A DNA stretch of 64,000 nt. It comes from Johnsonella ignava ATCC 51276 (GTDB lineage: Bacteria; Bacillota; Clostridia; Lachnospirales; Lachnospiraceae). The translations under genes were made by a program, and so were the position numbers. The stretch spans positions 314,933 through 378,932 of the forward strand of contig NZ_JH378830.1 of NCBI RefSeq assembly GCF_000235445.1, written 5' to 3'. This document shows positions 9,234 to 18,600 of the stretch, piece after piece. The notes under the pieces are model-generated. The model made no database searches, was not told where the DNA came from, and saw nothing but the letters and a program-made list of their open reading frames with translations. Every line of letters begins with the position of its first letter. The stretch's first letter is position 1.

Positions 9234-11993
9234 ATGTTTAATAATAAAAAGGACAGATCGGGATTTGGAAGTAAAGGTCGCAGTGGTCTGTTCGGTAAAA
9301 AAAAGCCTGCGACTGAAGAAAACAAGGATATATTTGCTGATTATCTTGACAGAGGAATGTACGGAACAAGAGGAGAGGCAAATTCGGGGGCTTCACTTGA
9401 AAACGGCATGTATGGAAACCGTTCAGGTGTTTCACTTGAAAACGGCATGTATGGAAACCGTTCAGGTGTTTCGCCTGAAAACGGCATGTACGGGAGGCGT
9501 TCAGGTGTTTCACTTGAAAACGGTATGTATGGAAATCTAAAACCCCCTCAACCTAAGAAGATACCTAATGTCAACACAAGACCTTTAGATCCCGATATGC
9601 AGCGAAACAACAGGAGACCGGCTCCTCCGGCTGCACAAAATACAAGAAAGTTAAATAATGCAAGGCCTGCTGCAGGCGTACATAATACAGGAAACAGCAG
9701 AAATTTAGCTGCTCCCGGAAATATGCCGTCTGAGAGGGTTGCTCTGCAAAAACCTCCGCAGCAGCCAAATATGCGTACAGCTACAGCAAGTCAGATTAGA
9801 GGTGCTCATAATCCGGCAGGTGTCGGAATGGAAAATCTGCGGATGCCGCAAAATGCAAACCGTAAAATTCAAAACAGGCCGTATCCTGTAAACAATAATC
9901 CGGGGTTAGGTGCAGGTATGCAAAAACCAAGGGCTTCTCTTGAGGGAGGTATGTACGGGACTAATAATACAATGCAGCAAAATGCTTATATGCGGCAGCC
10001 TTCATCAATGACCGGAAAAAGCTTTGAAGAGATACAGGCATTAAATTCCGACAAATATTCAAGAGGAAAGACTAAAAACAGAAAGGCTGCCGGCAGGGCT
10101 CCGTACGCTGATTTTGGAAATAACACAAAAGTTAGAAATGTGCCATGGAAGCCTCAAGCATATGCACCGGCGAGGAAGGCTTCAGGTTTTAGTGCATTAA
10201 GGATAATTCTGCTTCTTTTGGTTGTTACATTCGGTGGCTATTTTGTGTATTCAAGAAAATATACAAAAACATTTTTCCCTAATACCTATGCCTACGGTAT
10301 AAATATATCAAACAAAAGCCCTGAACAGGCTAGAGAACTTCTTAAGCAAAGTGTAAAAGATTACAGTATTAAGGTTAAATCTAAAAACGGAGAGGAAACC
10401 TTAAGTGCAAGTCAGCTTGGACTTAAGTATGTTTATGACGAAAGTCTTGATAATATACTTGCGTCTCAAAATGCACTTGTATGGGCAAAATACATTTTTG
10501 GAAAGTCTGAAATTAAACCTGAAAATATATTGCAGATCGATGATGCGGCATTAAAGTCATCATTAATATCAATGGGATTTTTTAATACAGGATATGTAAA
10601 CGCCGATATTGAAAATTCAGTGGTATCAAAGTATGTAAGCGGTGTGGGATACCAGCTTGTATCTCCTGCTGCCGGCGATGGCAATGGTGCGGATTCTGAA
10701 AAGGCACAGGTTGCGATAAAGGCTGCCGCACTGTCTCTTGCTAAAGAGGTGGATTTAAACGATCCAAGTTTGGGTGTTTATATGGAGTCCGATTCTGCAA
10801 ATGCCGACAACGGAATGCAAAAGCAGATTGATCTTATGAATAAAAGTCTTAAATCCGTTATAAAATACGATAACGGTACTGAGCTTAATATAGATGTTAC
10901 AAGTCAGTGGATAAGTCTTAGCGGCAGTGGTGAGATAACCTTTGACCAAAAAGCGGTTGAAGATTTTGTGGCAGAGCTTGCCAAATCATATAATACCATA
11001 TATAAACCGAGGACATTTACTGCCACTACCGGAGAGACCTTAACTATAACCGGAGGAAACTATGGCTGGAGAGTAAATCAGATAGGTGAAGCTGCTGCTA
11101 TAAAGAAGCTTATACTTGAAGGTAAGGCTTCTGAACGGACCCCTGAGTTTTCAAAAACTGCGGCTTCAAAGACTGAACCTGACTATGGAAATACTTATAT
11201 TGAGGTCAATCTGACAAGTCAACATCTTTATTATTATAAAAACGGACAGAAAGTTTTTGAATCTGATTTTGTTTCCGGGAATGAGGCTTCCGGCAAGTCT
11301 ACACCGGCAGGTGTTTATCAGGTTATGTATAAACGTGAAAATGCAGTGCTTTCAAACGAGGGCGAAAACAATAATGCAAAATATTGGCTGCCATTTAACG
11401 GCAATATAGGTTTTAATGATGCACCGTGGAGGAGCGGTTTTGGAGGTGAAACCTACAAAAATGAAGGTTCGCAGGGTAATATAAATCTTCCTCCTGATGC
11501 GGCTAAATCTTTATTTGAAAGTGTTGAAAACGGAACTCCGGTGCTGTGTTTTAGAACTGATAACACGGATGATATTGTAAAAACACAGCCTGATCAGTCT
11601 GAGAGTGTGGCTGTGGCTCAGGCTGATGAACAGCCGACTGAAACTGTACCTGAAACTACGCCGCCGCCGCAGACGGCTCCGCCTGAAACCACACAGGCTC
11701 CAACAACGAAAAAAGGTAAAAAACAAAAGGCAACGACAGCGGCAGCAGGAGAGACTACTGCTGTTGTAAAAAATAAGAACAAAAATAAAAATGCAAGAAA
11801 GACACAGCCTTCAACGACAGTGTCTGCTGGTGCGTCATCTAATCAAACCTCTGCACCGCCGCAGACCAGTACGGCACCACGTACTACGGCTGCACCGACA
11901 CAGCCTTCAAAAGTGGTAATAATTGAAGATACCGTACCTCAGGTAAATGAGCCTATAAGAGCCAATCCAAACGGTCCCGGCGTGAAAAAGTAG
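9234..11993 (+). CDS. L,D-transpeptidase-like wall protein with degenerate catalytic site
   Basis: 919-aa membrane-anchored protein. Order of parts: a cytoplasmic N-terminal ~315 residues rich in Asn/Pro/Arg with tandem ENGMYG repeats; one membrane span at about 320-338; an extracytoplasmic PG_binding_4-like region (about 370-630); a YkuD-like domain (about 660-780); and a Thr/Pro/Lys-rich tail (about 790-919). Canonical YkuD enzymes have His in GIHD and the Ser-His-Gly-Cys nucleophile box. Here these are GFND (Asn728) and Ser746-Gln747-Gly748-Asn749. The catalytic Cys and both His are therefore gone while the surrounding fold residues are kept. It is probably a non-enzymatic peptidoglycan-binding or scaffold protein. 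It lies 10 bp after recG, with ribosome site AGGGTGGG. Confidence 0.8.
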   Translation: MFNNKKDRSGFGSKGRSGLFGKKKPATEENKDIFADYLDRGMYGTRGEANSGASLENGMYGNRSGVSLENGMYGNRSGVSPENGMYGRRSGVSLENGMYGNLKPPQPKKIPNVNTRPLDPDMQRNNRRPAPPAAQNTRKLNNARPAAGVHNTGNSRNLAAPGNMPSERVALQKPPQQPNMRTATASQIRGAHNPAGVGMENLRMPQNANRKIQNRPYPVNNNPGLGAGMQKPRASLEGGMYGTNNTMQQNAYMRQPSSMTGKSFEEIQALNSDKYSRGKTKNRKAAGRAPYADFGNNTKVRNVPWKPQAYAPARKASGFSALRIILLLLVVTFGGYFVYSRKYTKTFFPNTYAYGINISNKSPEQARELLKQSVKDYSIKVKSKNGEETLSASQLGLKYVYDESLDNILASQNALVWAKYIFGKSEIKPENILQIDDAALKSSLISMGFFNTGYVNADIENSVVSKYVSGVGYQLVSPAAGDGNGADSEKAQVAIKAAALSLAKEVDLNDPSLGVYMESDSANADNGMQKQIDLMNKSLKSVIKYDNGTELNIDVTSQWISLSGSGEITFDQKAVEDFVAELAKSYNTIYKPRTFTATTGETLTITGGNYGWRVNQIGEAAAIKKLILEGKASERTPEFSKTAASKTEPDYGNTYIEVNLTSQHLYYYKNGQKVFESDFVSGNEASGKSTPAGVYQVMYKRENAVLSNEGENNNAKYWLPFNGNIGFNDAPWRSGFGGETYKNEGSQGNINLPPDAAKSLFESVENGTPVLCFRTDNTDDIVKTQPDQSESVAVAQADEQPTETVPETTPPPQTAPPETTQAPTTKKGKKQKATTAAAGETTAVVKNKNKNKNARKTQPSTTVSAGASSNQTSAPPQTSTAPRTTAAPTQPSKVVIIEDTVPQVNEPIRANPNGPGVKK
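9391..9535 (+). repeat. 39-bp in-frame tandem repeats (13-aa ENGMYG units)
   Basis: Four near-identical 39-bp units inside the L,D-transpeptidase-like gene encode GVSLENGMYGNRS and close variants. Two looser copies of the GMYG core lie at the start of the array (about 9355) and near 9935. The first two units are almost identical at DNA level, which suggests recent expansion. Confidence 0.85.
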
Positions 11994-12013
11994 TGTGTTT
12001 TGGAGGATAGTAA

Positions 12014-12583
12014 ATGCGTGTAATAGCGGGTACTGCCAGAAGACTATTATTAAAAACACCTGTCGGTAAAAATACACGTCCGACTTCAGATATTGTCAAG
12101 GAAACCTTGTTTAATATGATTAATGACAAATTATATAAAGCAAGGTTTTTGGATTTATTTGCAGGCAGCGGAGCTATAGGTATTGAGGCATTGAGCCGTG
12201 GGGCAGATATGGCTGTTTTTGTTGAAAATGATTTGGAAGCATGCAGATGTATTTCTTATAATCTTGAACATACAAGACTTGACATGTATGCTACAATATT
12301 GAAGATGGATGTGTTTTCAGCAGTAAGACTGCTTTCAGGAAGAGAAACGGAATCTGCTTTTGATATTATTTTTATGGATCCTCCGTATAACAAAGAGCTT
12401 GAAAGCAAATGTCTGAGGCTGCTTGCCGATTCAAGACTTGTAGATAATGATACTATTATCATAGTGGAGGCTGATAGTCATATGAAACATGTACTGTTTG
12501 AGGACTGCTGGAATATAATAAAAGTTAAAGAATATAAAAACAATAAACATATATTCTTAAACAGGAGGCAGATATGTCAATAG
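12014..12583 (+). CDS. rsmD: 16S rRNA (guanine966-N2)-methyltransferase RsmD
   Basis: 189-aa SAM-dependent methyltransferase that makes m2G966 in 16S rRNA. It shows the N-terminal MRVIAGTARR signature, the SAM-binding FLDLFAGSGAIGIEALSRGA, and the catalytic MDPPY motif. TGGAGG precedes the ATG. The end overlaps coaD by 10 bp, the usual rsmD-coaD pair. Confidence 0.96.
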   Translation: MRVIAGTARRLLLKTPVGKNTRPTSDIVKETLFNMINDKLYKARFLDLFAGSGAIGIEALSRGADMAVFVENDLEACRCISYNLEHTRLDMYATILKMDVFSAVRLLSGRETESAFDIIFMDPPYNKELESKCLRLLADSRLVDNDTIIIVEADSHMKHVLFEDCWNIIKVKEYKNNKHIFLNRRQICQ

Positions 12584-13059
12584 CCCTATATCCGGGCAGC
12601 TTTGATCCTATTACAAAAGGACATCTTGATATAATTGAGAGGGCTGCCAGAATGTATGATAAACTTATTATAGGAGTGCTTAAAAACAGTATAAAAGATC
12701 CTTTATTTACAGCAGCGGAAAGAGTTGAAATGATAAAAGACGTTATAAGTCATGTAAAGAATACAGAAGTTATAGCTTTTGACGGACTTTTAATTGACTT
12801 TGCCCACGCAAATAATATAAAAATTATTGTCAGAGGACTTCGTGCTGTAACGGATTTTGAATATGAATTGCAGATTGCACAGACAAATAAGGTGCTTGCT
12901 CCTGATATTGATACTGTATTTTTAACTACAAGTTTGCAGTATTCATACCTAAGCTCAAGTATAGTAAAGGAAATAGCTTCCTATGACGGGGATATAAGTG
13001 CTTTTGTAAATGAAAGGACTGCTTTTGATATTAAGAAAAAAATGAAAGATATGAGGTAA
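12574..13059 (+). CDS. coaD: Phosphopantetheine adenylyltransferase
   Basis: 161-aa enzyme for the penultimate step of coenzyme A synthesis (4'-phosphopantetheine + ATP to dephospho-CoA). The N-terminal nucleotidyltransferase motif YPGSFDPITKGHLD includes the catalytic His18. IVRGLRAVTDFEYE and YLSSSIVKEIA are also present. Length is standard. It is translated from AGGAGG inside the end of rsmD. Confidence 0.97.
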   Translation: MSIALYPGSFDPITKGHLDIIERAARMYDKLIIGVLKNSIKDPLFTAAERVEMIKDVISHVKNTEVIAFDGLLIDFAHANNIKIIVRGLRAVTDFEYELQIAQTNKVLAPDIDTVFLTTSLQYSYLSSSIVKEIASYDGDISAFVNERTAFDIKKKMKDMR

Positions 13060-13062
13060 CAA

Positions 13063-13641
13063 ATGGGTAGGATTGAACAAGTAATAGGTGATATTGAGGA
13101 TTACATAGAAAACTGCAAACCTGTGCCTTTGTCAGGTAATAAAATTTCGGTAAGTAAGGAGGAAATGAATGATCTTCTTACCGAGTTAAGACATCAGATC
13201 CCTGAAGAGGTAAAGCAGTACCAAAAGATTATCTCAAATCAGGAAGCAATAATAAATGATGCAAAACTTCAGGCAGATAAGCTTATTGATGAAGCGACCC
13301 GCAAAGCCGAACGTCTTGTAGATGAACATGAAATTATGCAGAAGGCTTATGATACGGCAAACAAGCTTATAGATGATGCAAATACTCAAGCACAGCTTAT
13401 AATCGAAAAAGCAACAAACGAGTCTAACAGCATAAAAACCGCATCTATAAAATATACTGATGATATGCTTAAAAATATCCAGTCAGTAGTTTTTAATACT
13501 ATGAATGAATCACAGACCAGTTTTGAGAATTTTATGGATGTGCTTCGCAGAAATTATGATGTTATCTCTCAAAACAGGCAGGAACTGTCAGGTACTCCGC
13601 AGGACAGTGTTTCAATAGATATTGATATCAATAAGCCTTGA
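13063..13641 (+). CDS. Coiled-coil protein downstream of coaD
   Basis: 192-aa soluble protein, mostly one long alanine/charge-rich helix (about residues 60-150) with V-ATPase subunit H/E-like composition. No catalytic motif is visible. Similar proteins often follow coaD in Lachnospiraceae and are loosely called ATPase or DivIVA-like. Only 3 bp separate it from coaD, so it is in the same operon. Specific function unknown. Confidence 0.75.
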   Translation: MGRIEQVIGDIEDYIENCKPVPLSGNKISVSKEEMNDLLTELRHQIPEEVKQYQKIISNQEAIINDAKLQADKLIDEATRKAERLVDEHEIMQKAYDTANKLIDDANTQAQLIIEKATNESNSIKTASIKYTDDMLKNIQSVVFNTMNESQTSFENFMDVLRRNYDVISQNRQELSGTPQDSVSIDIDINKP

Positions 13642-13776
13642 TGTTGAATAAGATTATTTTGTATATTTGTATATGGGATGATATACAGTATATATTTAAA
13701 TTCTAAAGCCGGAGCAGGTTTAAATTGACCAGATGCTGTTGGCTTTATAATAGATAGTTCAGGGGAGGGATTATTT

Positions 13777-14295
13777 ATGGAATATAGTGATGTAATCAAA
13801 GAACGGTTTTCTGTAAGGAGCTTTAAAAAGGATCCGATAGAAAAGGAAAAGCTTGACAGGATTCTTGAAGCAGGCAGGATAGCACCTACTGCCAAGAACT
13901 CTCAGCCTCAGAGGTTTTATGTGCTGAGTACTGAGGAAAGCTTTAAGAAGCTTGGAGATTCGAGAAGGATGGCATATGAAGCCCCGATAGTTATAATGGT
14001 ATGTGCCGATATGGAAAAGGCATGTAAAATCGCTATTGAGGAAGGATATGATACTTCTGAAATGGACTGTTCGATAGCAGCCACTCAGATGATGCTTGAA
14101 GCATGGAATATAGGTGTAGGTTCAGTATGGGTAAGATGGTTTAATTCAGACAATCTGCATAGGAGTTTTAATCTTCCTGAACATATAAAACCGATACTTC
14201 TTCTCACGCTTGGCTATATGACAGATGACTGCCGTCCACGAGAGGGCTCTCATGATGTAAAAAATAAAATAGAAGATGAGGTTGTATATTTATAA
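13777..14295 (+). CDS. Nitroreductase family protein
   Basis: 172-aa FMN-dependent nitroreductase-fold protein. The N-terminal FMN-binding motif is RFSVRSFKKDPI, followed by APTAKNSQPQRFYVL and a C-terminal LTLGYMTDDCRPR. It likely uses NAD(P)H to reduce an unknown substrate. AGGGGAGGG precedes the ATG. The 135 bp upstream show no clear structure, and a terminator follows. Confidence 0.88.
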   Translation: MEYSDVIKERFSVRSFKKDPIEKEKLDRILEAGRIAPTAKNSQPQRFYVLSTEESFKKLGDSRRMAYEAPIVIMVCADMEKACKIAIEEGYDTSEMDCSIAATQMMLEAWNIGVGSVWVRWFNSDNLHRSFNLPEHIKPILLLTLGYMTDDCRPREGSHDVKNKIEDEVVYL

Positions 14296-14302
14296 AAGTT
14301 TT

Positions 14303-14349
14303 AAATCCCGGTCTTAAGTGTATATGCACTGGTATCGGGATTTATTATT
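14303..14349 (+). terminator. Terminator after the nitroreductase gene
   Basis: Outer stem AAATCCCG (14303-14310) / CGGGATTT (14336-14343) with an inner AGTG/CACT pair, followed by a T-rich TTATTATTT. It shows that the upstream in-frame ATG of the next frame lies in the hairpin and is not the miaB start. Confidence 0.75.
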
Positions 14350-14377
14350 TAATAAAGGAATACATAAAGATAATATA

Positions 14378-15835
14378 ATGAATTCTTTTACAAATAGTTT
14401 AGATAATAATTTAATAACAAAAGAAAATCCTGTTCCTGAAACGGAGCCGCTTAGACAGGAATATTTTATATCATGTTTAAATGATATAATACAGGAAAAA
14501 ACTCTGGAGGCAGGCAGAAGACCAACCTATAAAATAGTAACTTTCGGTTGTCAGATGAATGCAAGAGATTCCGAAAAGCTTGCAGGGATATTAAGTAATA
14601 TAGGTTATGCAGAGGGTGAAAATGAGGAAACTTCAGACCTTGTAATTTTTAATACATGTACTGTAAGAGAAAATGCCAATGACAGACTTTATGGAAGATT
14701 AGGAAAGTTAAAAAAGCAAAAAAGTCTGAATAACGATATGCTTATAGGTATATGCGGCTGTATGATGCAGGAAAAAGATGAGGTTGAAAAGATAGTAAAA
14801 AGTTACAGATATGTTGATATGATATTTGGAACTCACAATATTTATAAACTTGCCGAGATTCTTTATAACAGGCTTCATGGCAGGAAAAGAGTTGTTGATA
14901 TAATAAATGGCACTGATATGATAGTTGAAAAGCTTCCAAGCAAAAGAGTTTATAAATTCAAATCAGGTGTCAATATTATGTTCGGATGTAATAATTTCTG
15001 CAGCTTCTGTATAGTTCCCTATGTAAGAGGACGTGAACGTTCAAGACAGCCTGAAGATATAGTTGCTGAAATTAAAAGCCTTGTTGAAGACGGGGTAGTT
15101 GAAGTCATGCTTTTAGGACAAAATGTAAATTCCTATGGCAGGGGACTTGGCAGAAATATAAGTTTTGCAGGACTTCTTGCTATGATAGCTGAAATTGAAG
15201 GGCTTAAAAGAATAAGGTTTATGACACCACATCCTAAAGATCTTTCAGATGATGTTATAAAGGTAATGAAAAATAATCCTAAAATATGCCGTCATATACA
15301 CCTGCCGCTTCAGTCAGGAAGTTCAAAGGTACTTAAGAATATGAACAGGATTTACGACAAGGAAAAATATCTTGAACTTGCACTTAAGATAAAAGATGAG
15401 ATTCCGGATATAAGCCTTACGACTGATATAATAGTCGGTTTTCCTACTGAAACCGAAGATGATTTTTTAGATACGCTTGATGTCGTAAGACGTGTAGAAT
15501 ATGATTCTGCTTTTACTTTTATTTATTCAAAAAGGACAGGTACACCTGCAGCAAAATATGATATAAAACCGGATGAGGCAGTTATAAAAAACAGATTTAA
15601 CAGACTTCTTAAAGAAGTACAACAAATTTCTACAAAGCGGGCTTTATCACATGTAGGACAGATACATGAGGCTTTGGTAGAAGGGATTGATGAACAGCTT
15701 GAAGGATATGTTACTGCAAGACTCGGTAATAATATGATAGTTCATATTCCCGGAAATAAAACCGAGATAGGAAGCTTTTTTAATGTTATGCTTGATCAGG
15801 CCAGGGGATTTTATTTTATGGGACACAGGATTTAA
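14378..15835 (+). CDS. miaB: tRNA-2-methylthio-N6-dimethylallyladenosine synthase
   Basis: 485-aa radical-SAM methylthiotransferase that adds the 2-methylthio group to i6A37 of tRNAs, acting after MiaA, which is also in this window. The N-terminal UPF0004 domain (TFGCQMNARDSE) supplies three Cys for the auxiliary cluster. The radical-SAM triad is in GCNNFCSFCIVPYVRGRERSR, and a C-terminal TRAM domain follows. I placed the start at 14378, after the terminator of the previous gene. The N-terminus is ~60 residues longer than a minimal MiaB. Confidence 0.95.
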   Translation: MNSFTNSLDNNLITKENPVPETEPLRQEYFISCLNDIIQEKTLEAGRRPTYKIVTFGCQMNARDSEKLAGILSNIGYAEGENEETSDLVIFNTCTVRENANDRLYGRLGKLKKQKSLNNDMLIGICGCMMQEKDEVEKIVKSYRYVDMIFGTHNIYKLAEILYNRLHGRKRVVDIINGTDMIVEKLPSKRVYKFKSGVNIMFGCNNFCSFCIVPYVRGRERSRQPEDIVAEIKSLVEDGVVEVMLLGQNVNSYGRGLGRNISFAGLLAMIAEIEGLKRIRFMTPHPKDLSDDVIKVMKNNPKICRHIHLPLQSGSSKVLKNMNRIYDKEKYLELALKIKDEIPDISLTTDIIVGFPTETEDDFLDTLDVVRRVEYDSAFTFIYSKRTGTPAAKYDIKPDEAVIKNRFNRLLKEVQQISTKRALSHVGQIHEALVEGIDEQLEGYVTARLGNNMIVHIPGNKTEIGSFFNVMLDQARGFYFMGHRI

Positions 15836-15925
15836 AGAAATTGTATATAAAAGAGCTATATATAAACTCTATATAAAGAGGCTATATTAAGACAACGTAT
15901 ATAAAATAGATGAGGAGGCGGTATT

Positions 15926-18565
15926 TTGTCGGGAATGACCCCTATGATGAAACAGTATCTTAAGACTAAGGAGGAATATCCGGAATGTATACTGTTTTAC
16001 AGGCTTGGAGATTTTTATGAGATGTTTTTTGAAGATGCAAAGCTTGCCTCAAAGGAGCTTGAATTAACTCTTACAGGTAAAGACTGCGGGCTTGAGGAGA
16101 GGGCACCTATGTGCGGTGTTCCATATCATTCGGCTGAAGTTTACCTTGATAAGCTGGTTCTAAAGGGTTACAAAGTGGCTATCGCTGAACAGGTTGAGGA
16201 TCCTAAGCTTGCAAAGGGGCTTGTCAAACGTGAAGTAGTAAGGATTGTAACCCCGGGTACTATAACAAGCTCAAATGTACTTAAGGATGATAAAAACAAT
16301 TATCTGCTTAGTATATCCTATCTTTCAAATCATTTCGGTATAGCGGCGGTTGATATAAGTACTGGAGATTTTTTTGTTACGCAGGCAGACAGTGTACATG
16401 AATTATATGATGAAATAAGCAGGTATTCACCTTCTGAAGTGATATGCAATCATGCTTTTAAGATCAGTACAGCCGAACTTGATGTATTAAAAAATCAATA
16501 TGGGTTTGGAATATCATTTTTAGACGATCAATATTATAATGAAAAGGAATGTAGAAATATTATATCCAGGCAGTTTAATATATCAGCCGGTGAACGACCG
16601 GGATTTTTTGCTATGCCGGAGGGTATAATATCAGCAGGGGCGGCACTTAGATACCTTTATGAAACACAAAAATCATCATGTCCGAATATACAAAGTATAA
16701 ATTATTACAGTTGCGGTGAGTATATGATAATGGACGCAGGTTCAAAGAGAAATCTTGAACTTTTTGAAACTATGCGTGAAAAGAAAAAATATGGAAGTCT
16801 TTTATGGGTAATTGACAAAACAAGGACTGCAATGGGGGCAAGACTTTTAAGAAGTTATATTGAACAGCCGCTTATAAACACAGATGCGATAGAAAAAAGA
16901 CATGAGTCGGTTGCGGAGTTTCTTGACAGGTATATAGACAGACAGGAACTGGGTGAATATCTCTCTTCGGTATATGATCTTGAAAGACTTATAGGCAGGA
17001 TAAGCTCAGGGCTTGCAGGAACAAAGGATATGCTCGCCCTTGCAGCCTCACTTAAGATGCTTCCTCATATAAAGAATATTATAAACACCTTTTCAAGCAG
17101 ACTTATATGCAGCCTGAACCAGGACTTTGATGTGCTTGAAGATGTTTATGAACTTATATTTAATTCTATAAGTGAGGATGCTCCCGCTTTATTAAAAGAG
17201 GGAGGGATAATAAAATCCGGATACAGCGATGAGATTGATAAACTTAGAAGTGCAGGCAGCGAGGGAAAGAACTGGCTTGCCAAACTTGAAACGAAAGAGA
17301 GAAAAAAAACGGGAATTAAAACCTTAAAAATAAAATACAATAAGGTTTTCGGATATTATTTTGAAGTTACAAATTCATATAAAGCCTCCGTACCTGACTA
17401 TTTTATAAGAAGGCAGACACTTGCAAATGCCGAAAGGTATACAACCACAGAACTTGCTGAAATTGAAGAACTTATACTGGGTGCAAATGGTAAACTGATT
17501 GAGCTTGAATATTCTGTTTTTAATTTAATAAGAGAAAAAACCGCAGCACAGGTTGCCAGAATACAGGCAAGTGCAAAGACGATTGCCGCTTTTGATGTAC
17601 TTATATCATTTGCAAATGCGGCATATAAATATAATTATGTAAAGCCGTCAATTAATTCAAAAGGAATTATCAGTATAAAGGAGGGCAGGCATCCGGTAGT
17701 TGAAAGAATGATAAAAAATGAGGCATTTATAGCCAATGATACCTTCCTTGACAATGCTAAAAACCGTATGGGTATAATTACAGGTCCAAATATGGCGGGA
17801 AAATCGACTTATATGAGACAGAATGCACTTATAGTGCTTATGGCACAGATAGGGGCATTTGTGCCTGCAAAATCTGCCGATATATGTATATGCGACCGTA
17901 TATTTACAAGAGTAGGTGCATCGGACGATCTTGGAAGCGGTCAGTCTACATTTATGGTTGAGATGAATGAGGTTGCGGATATTTTAAAAAATGCTACAAA
18001 AAACAGTTTTATAATTCTTGATGAAATCGGAAGAGGTACTTCAACTTTTGACGGACTTTCAATAGCATGGGCAGTAGTTGAGCATATATCAAATACTAAG
18101 ATACTTGGAGCAAAAACTTTATTTTCAACACATTATCATGAACTTACCGAGCTTGAAGGCAGTATATCGGGGGTAAACAACTACTGTATACTTGTAAAGG
18201 AAAGCGGTGATAATATAACATTTTTACGAAAAATAATAAAAGGTGGTGCAGACAAGAGCTATGGTATACAGGTTGCAAAACTTGCCGGCATACCTGAAAA
18301 TGTTATAAAAAGGGCAAAAGAACTGCTTGAGGAGCTTTCAGGGGCTGATATAGCCAACAATGCAAGGGTGATAGCCTCAGGAAAGGGATATAAGCCTGTT
18401 CCAAGGCAGGATGAGCTTGAAGCATCACAGCTCTCAATATTTGATACTGTAAAAGATGATGAGATAATTTCGGAGATAAGAGATATTGATCTGTCGGTAA
18501 TAACACCGATAGATGCACTAAATACCTTATATAGACTTCAAAATACTGTAAAAAACAGGGTTTGA
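15926..18565 (+). CDS. mutS: DNA mismatch repair protein MutS
   Basis: 879-aa mismatch-recognition ATPase. The N-terminal mismatch-binding domain has the Phe-x-Glu motif in LGDFYEMFFEDA. The C-terminal ATPase has Walker A GPNMAGKSTYMRQ, and FILLDE-like Walker B IILDEIGRGTSTFDG. Length is typical. The TTG start is chosen because GAGGAGG lies 8 nt upstream; an ATG three codons later is less well spaced. It is followed at once by mutL. Confidence 0.97.
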   Translation: MSGMTPMMKQYLKTKEEYPECILFYRLGDFYEMFFEDAKLASKELELTLTGKDCGLEERAPMCGVPYHSAEVYLDKLVLKGYKVAIAEQVEDPKLAKGLVKREVVRIVTPGTITSSNVLKDDKNNYLLSISYLSNHFGIAAVDISTGDFFVTQADSVHELYDEISRYSPSEVICNHAFKISTAELDVLKNQYGFGISFLDDQYYNEKECRNIISRQFNISAGERPGFFAMPEGIISAGAALRYLYETQKSSCPNIQSINYYSCGEYMIMDAGSKRNLELFETMREKKKYGSLLWVIDKTRTAMGARLLRSYIEQPLINTDAIEKRHESVAEFLDRYIDRQELGEYLSSVYDLERLIGRISSGLAGTKDMLALAASLKMLPHIKNIINTFSSRLICSLNQDFDVLEDVYELIFNSISEDAPALLKEGGIIKSGYSDEIDKLRSAGSEGKNWLAKLETKERKKTGIKTLKIKYNKVFGYYFEVTNSYKASVPDYFIRRQTLANAERYTTTELAEIEELILGANGKLIELEYSVFNLIREKTAAQVARIQASAKTIAAFDVLISFANAAYKYNYVKPSINSKGIISIKEGRHPVVERMIKNEAFIANDTFLDNAKNRMGIITGPNMAGKSTYMRQNALIVLMAQIGAFVPAKSADICICDRIFTRVGASDDLGSGQSTFMVEMNEVADILKNATKNSFIILDEIGRGTSTFDGLSIAWAVVEHISNTKILGAKTLFSTHYHELTELEGSISGVNNYCILVKESGDNITFLRKIIKGGADKSYGIQVAKLAGIPENVIKRAKELLEELSGADIANNARVIASGKGYKPVPRQDELEASQLSIFDTVKDDEIISEIRDIDLSVITPIDALNTLYRLQNTVKNRV

Positions 18566-18600
18566 TGTCATGCAAACTTTATATAATATGGGGTCTTATT

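Noticed and set aside
9391..9535. CRISPR-like array
   Set aside because: Repeats are contiguous, have no unique spacers, and encode an in-frame protein repeat.
14303..14378. Longer MiaB start at 14318
   Set aside because: That ATG lies inside the terminator hairpin of the previous gene.
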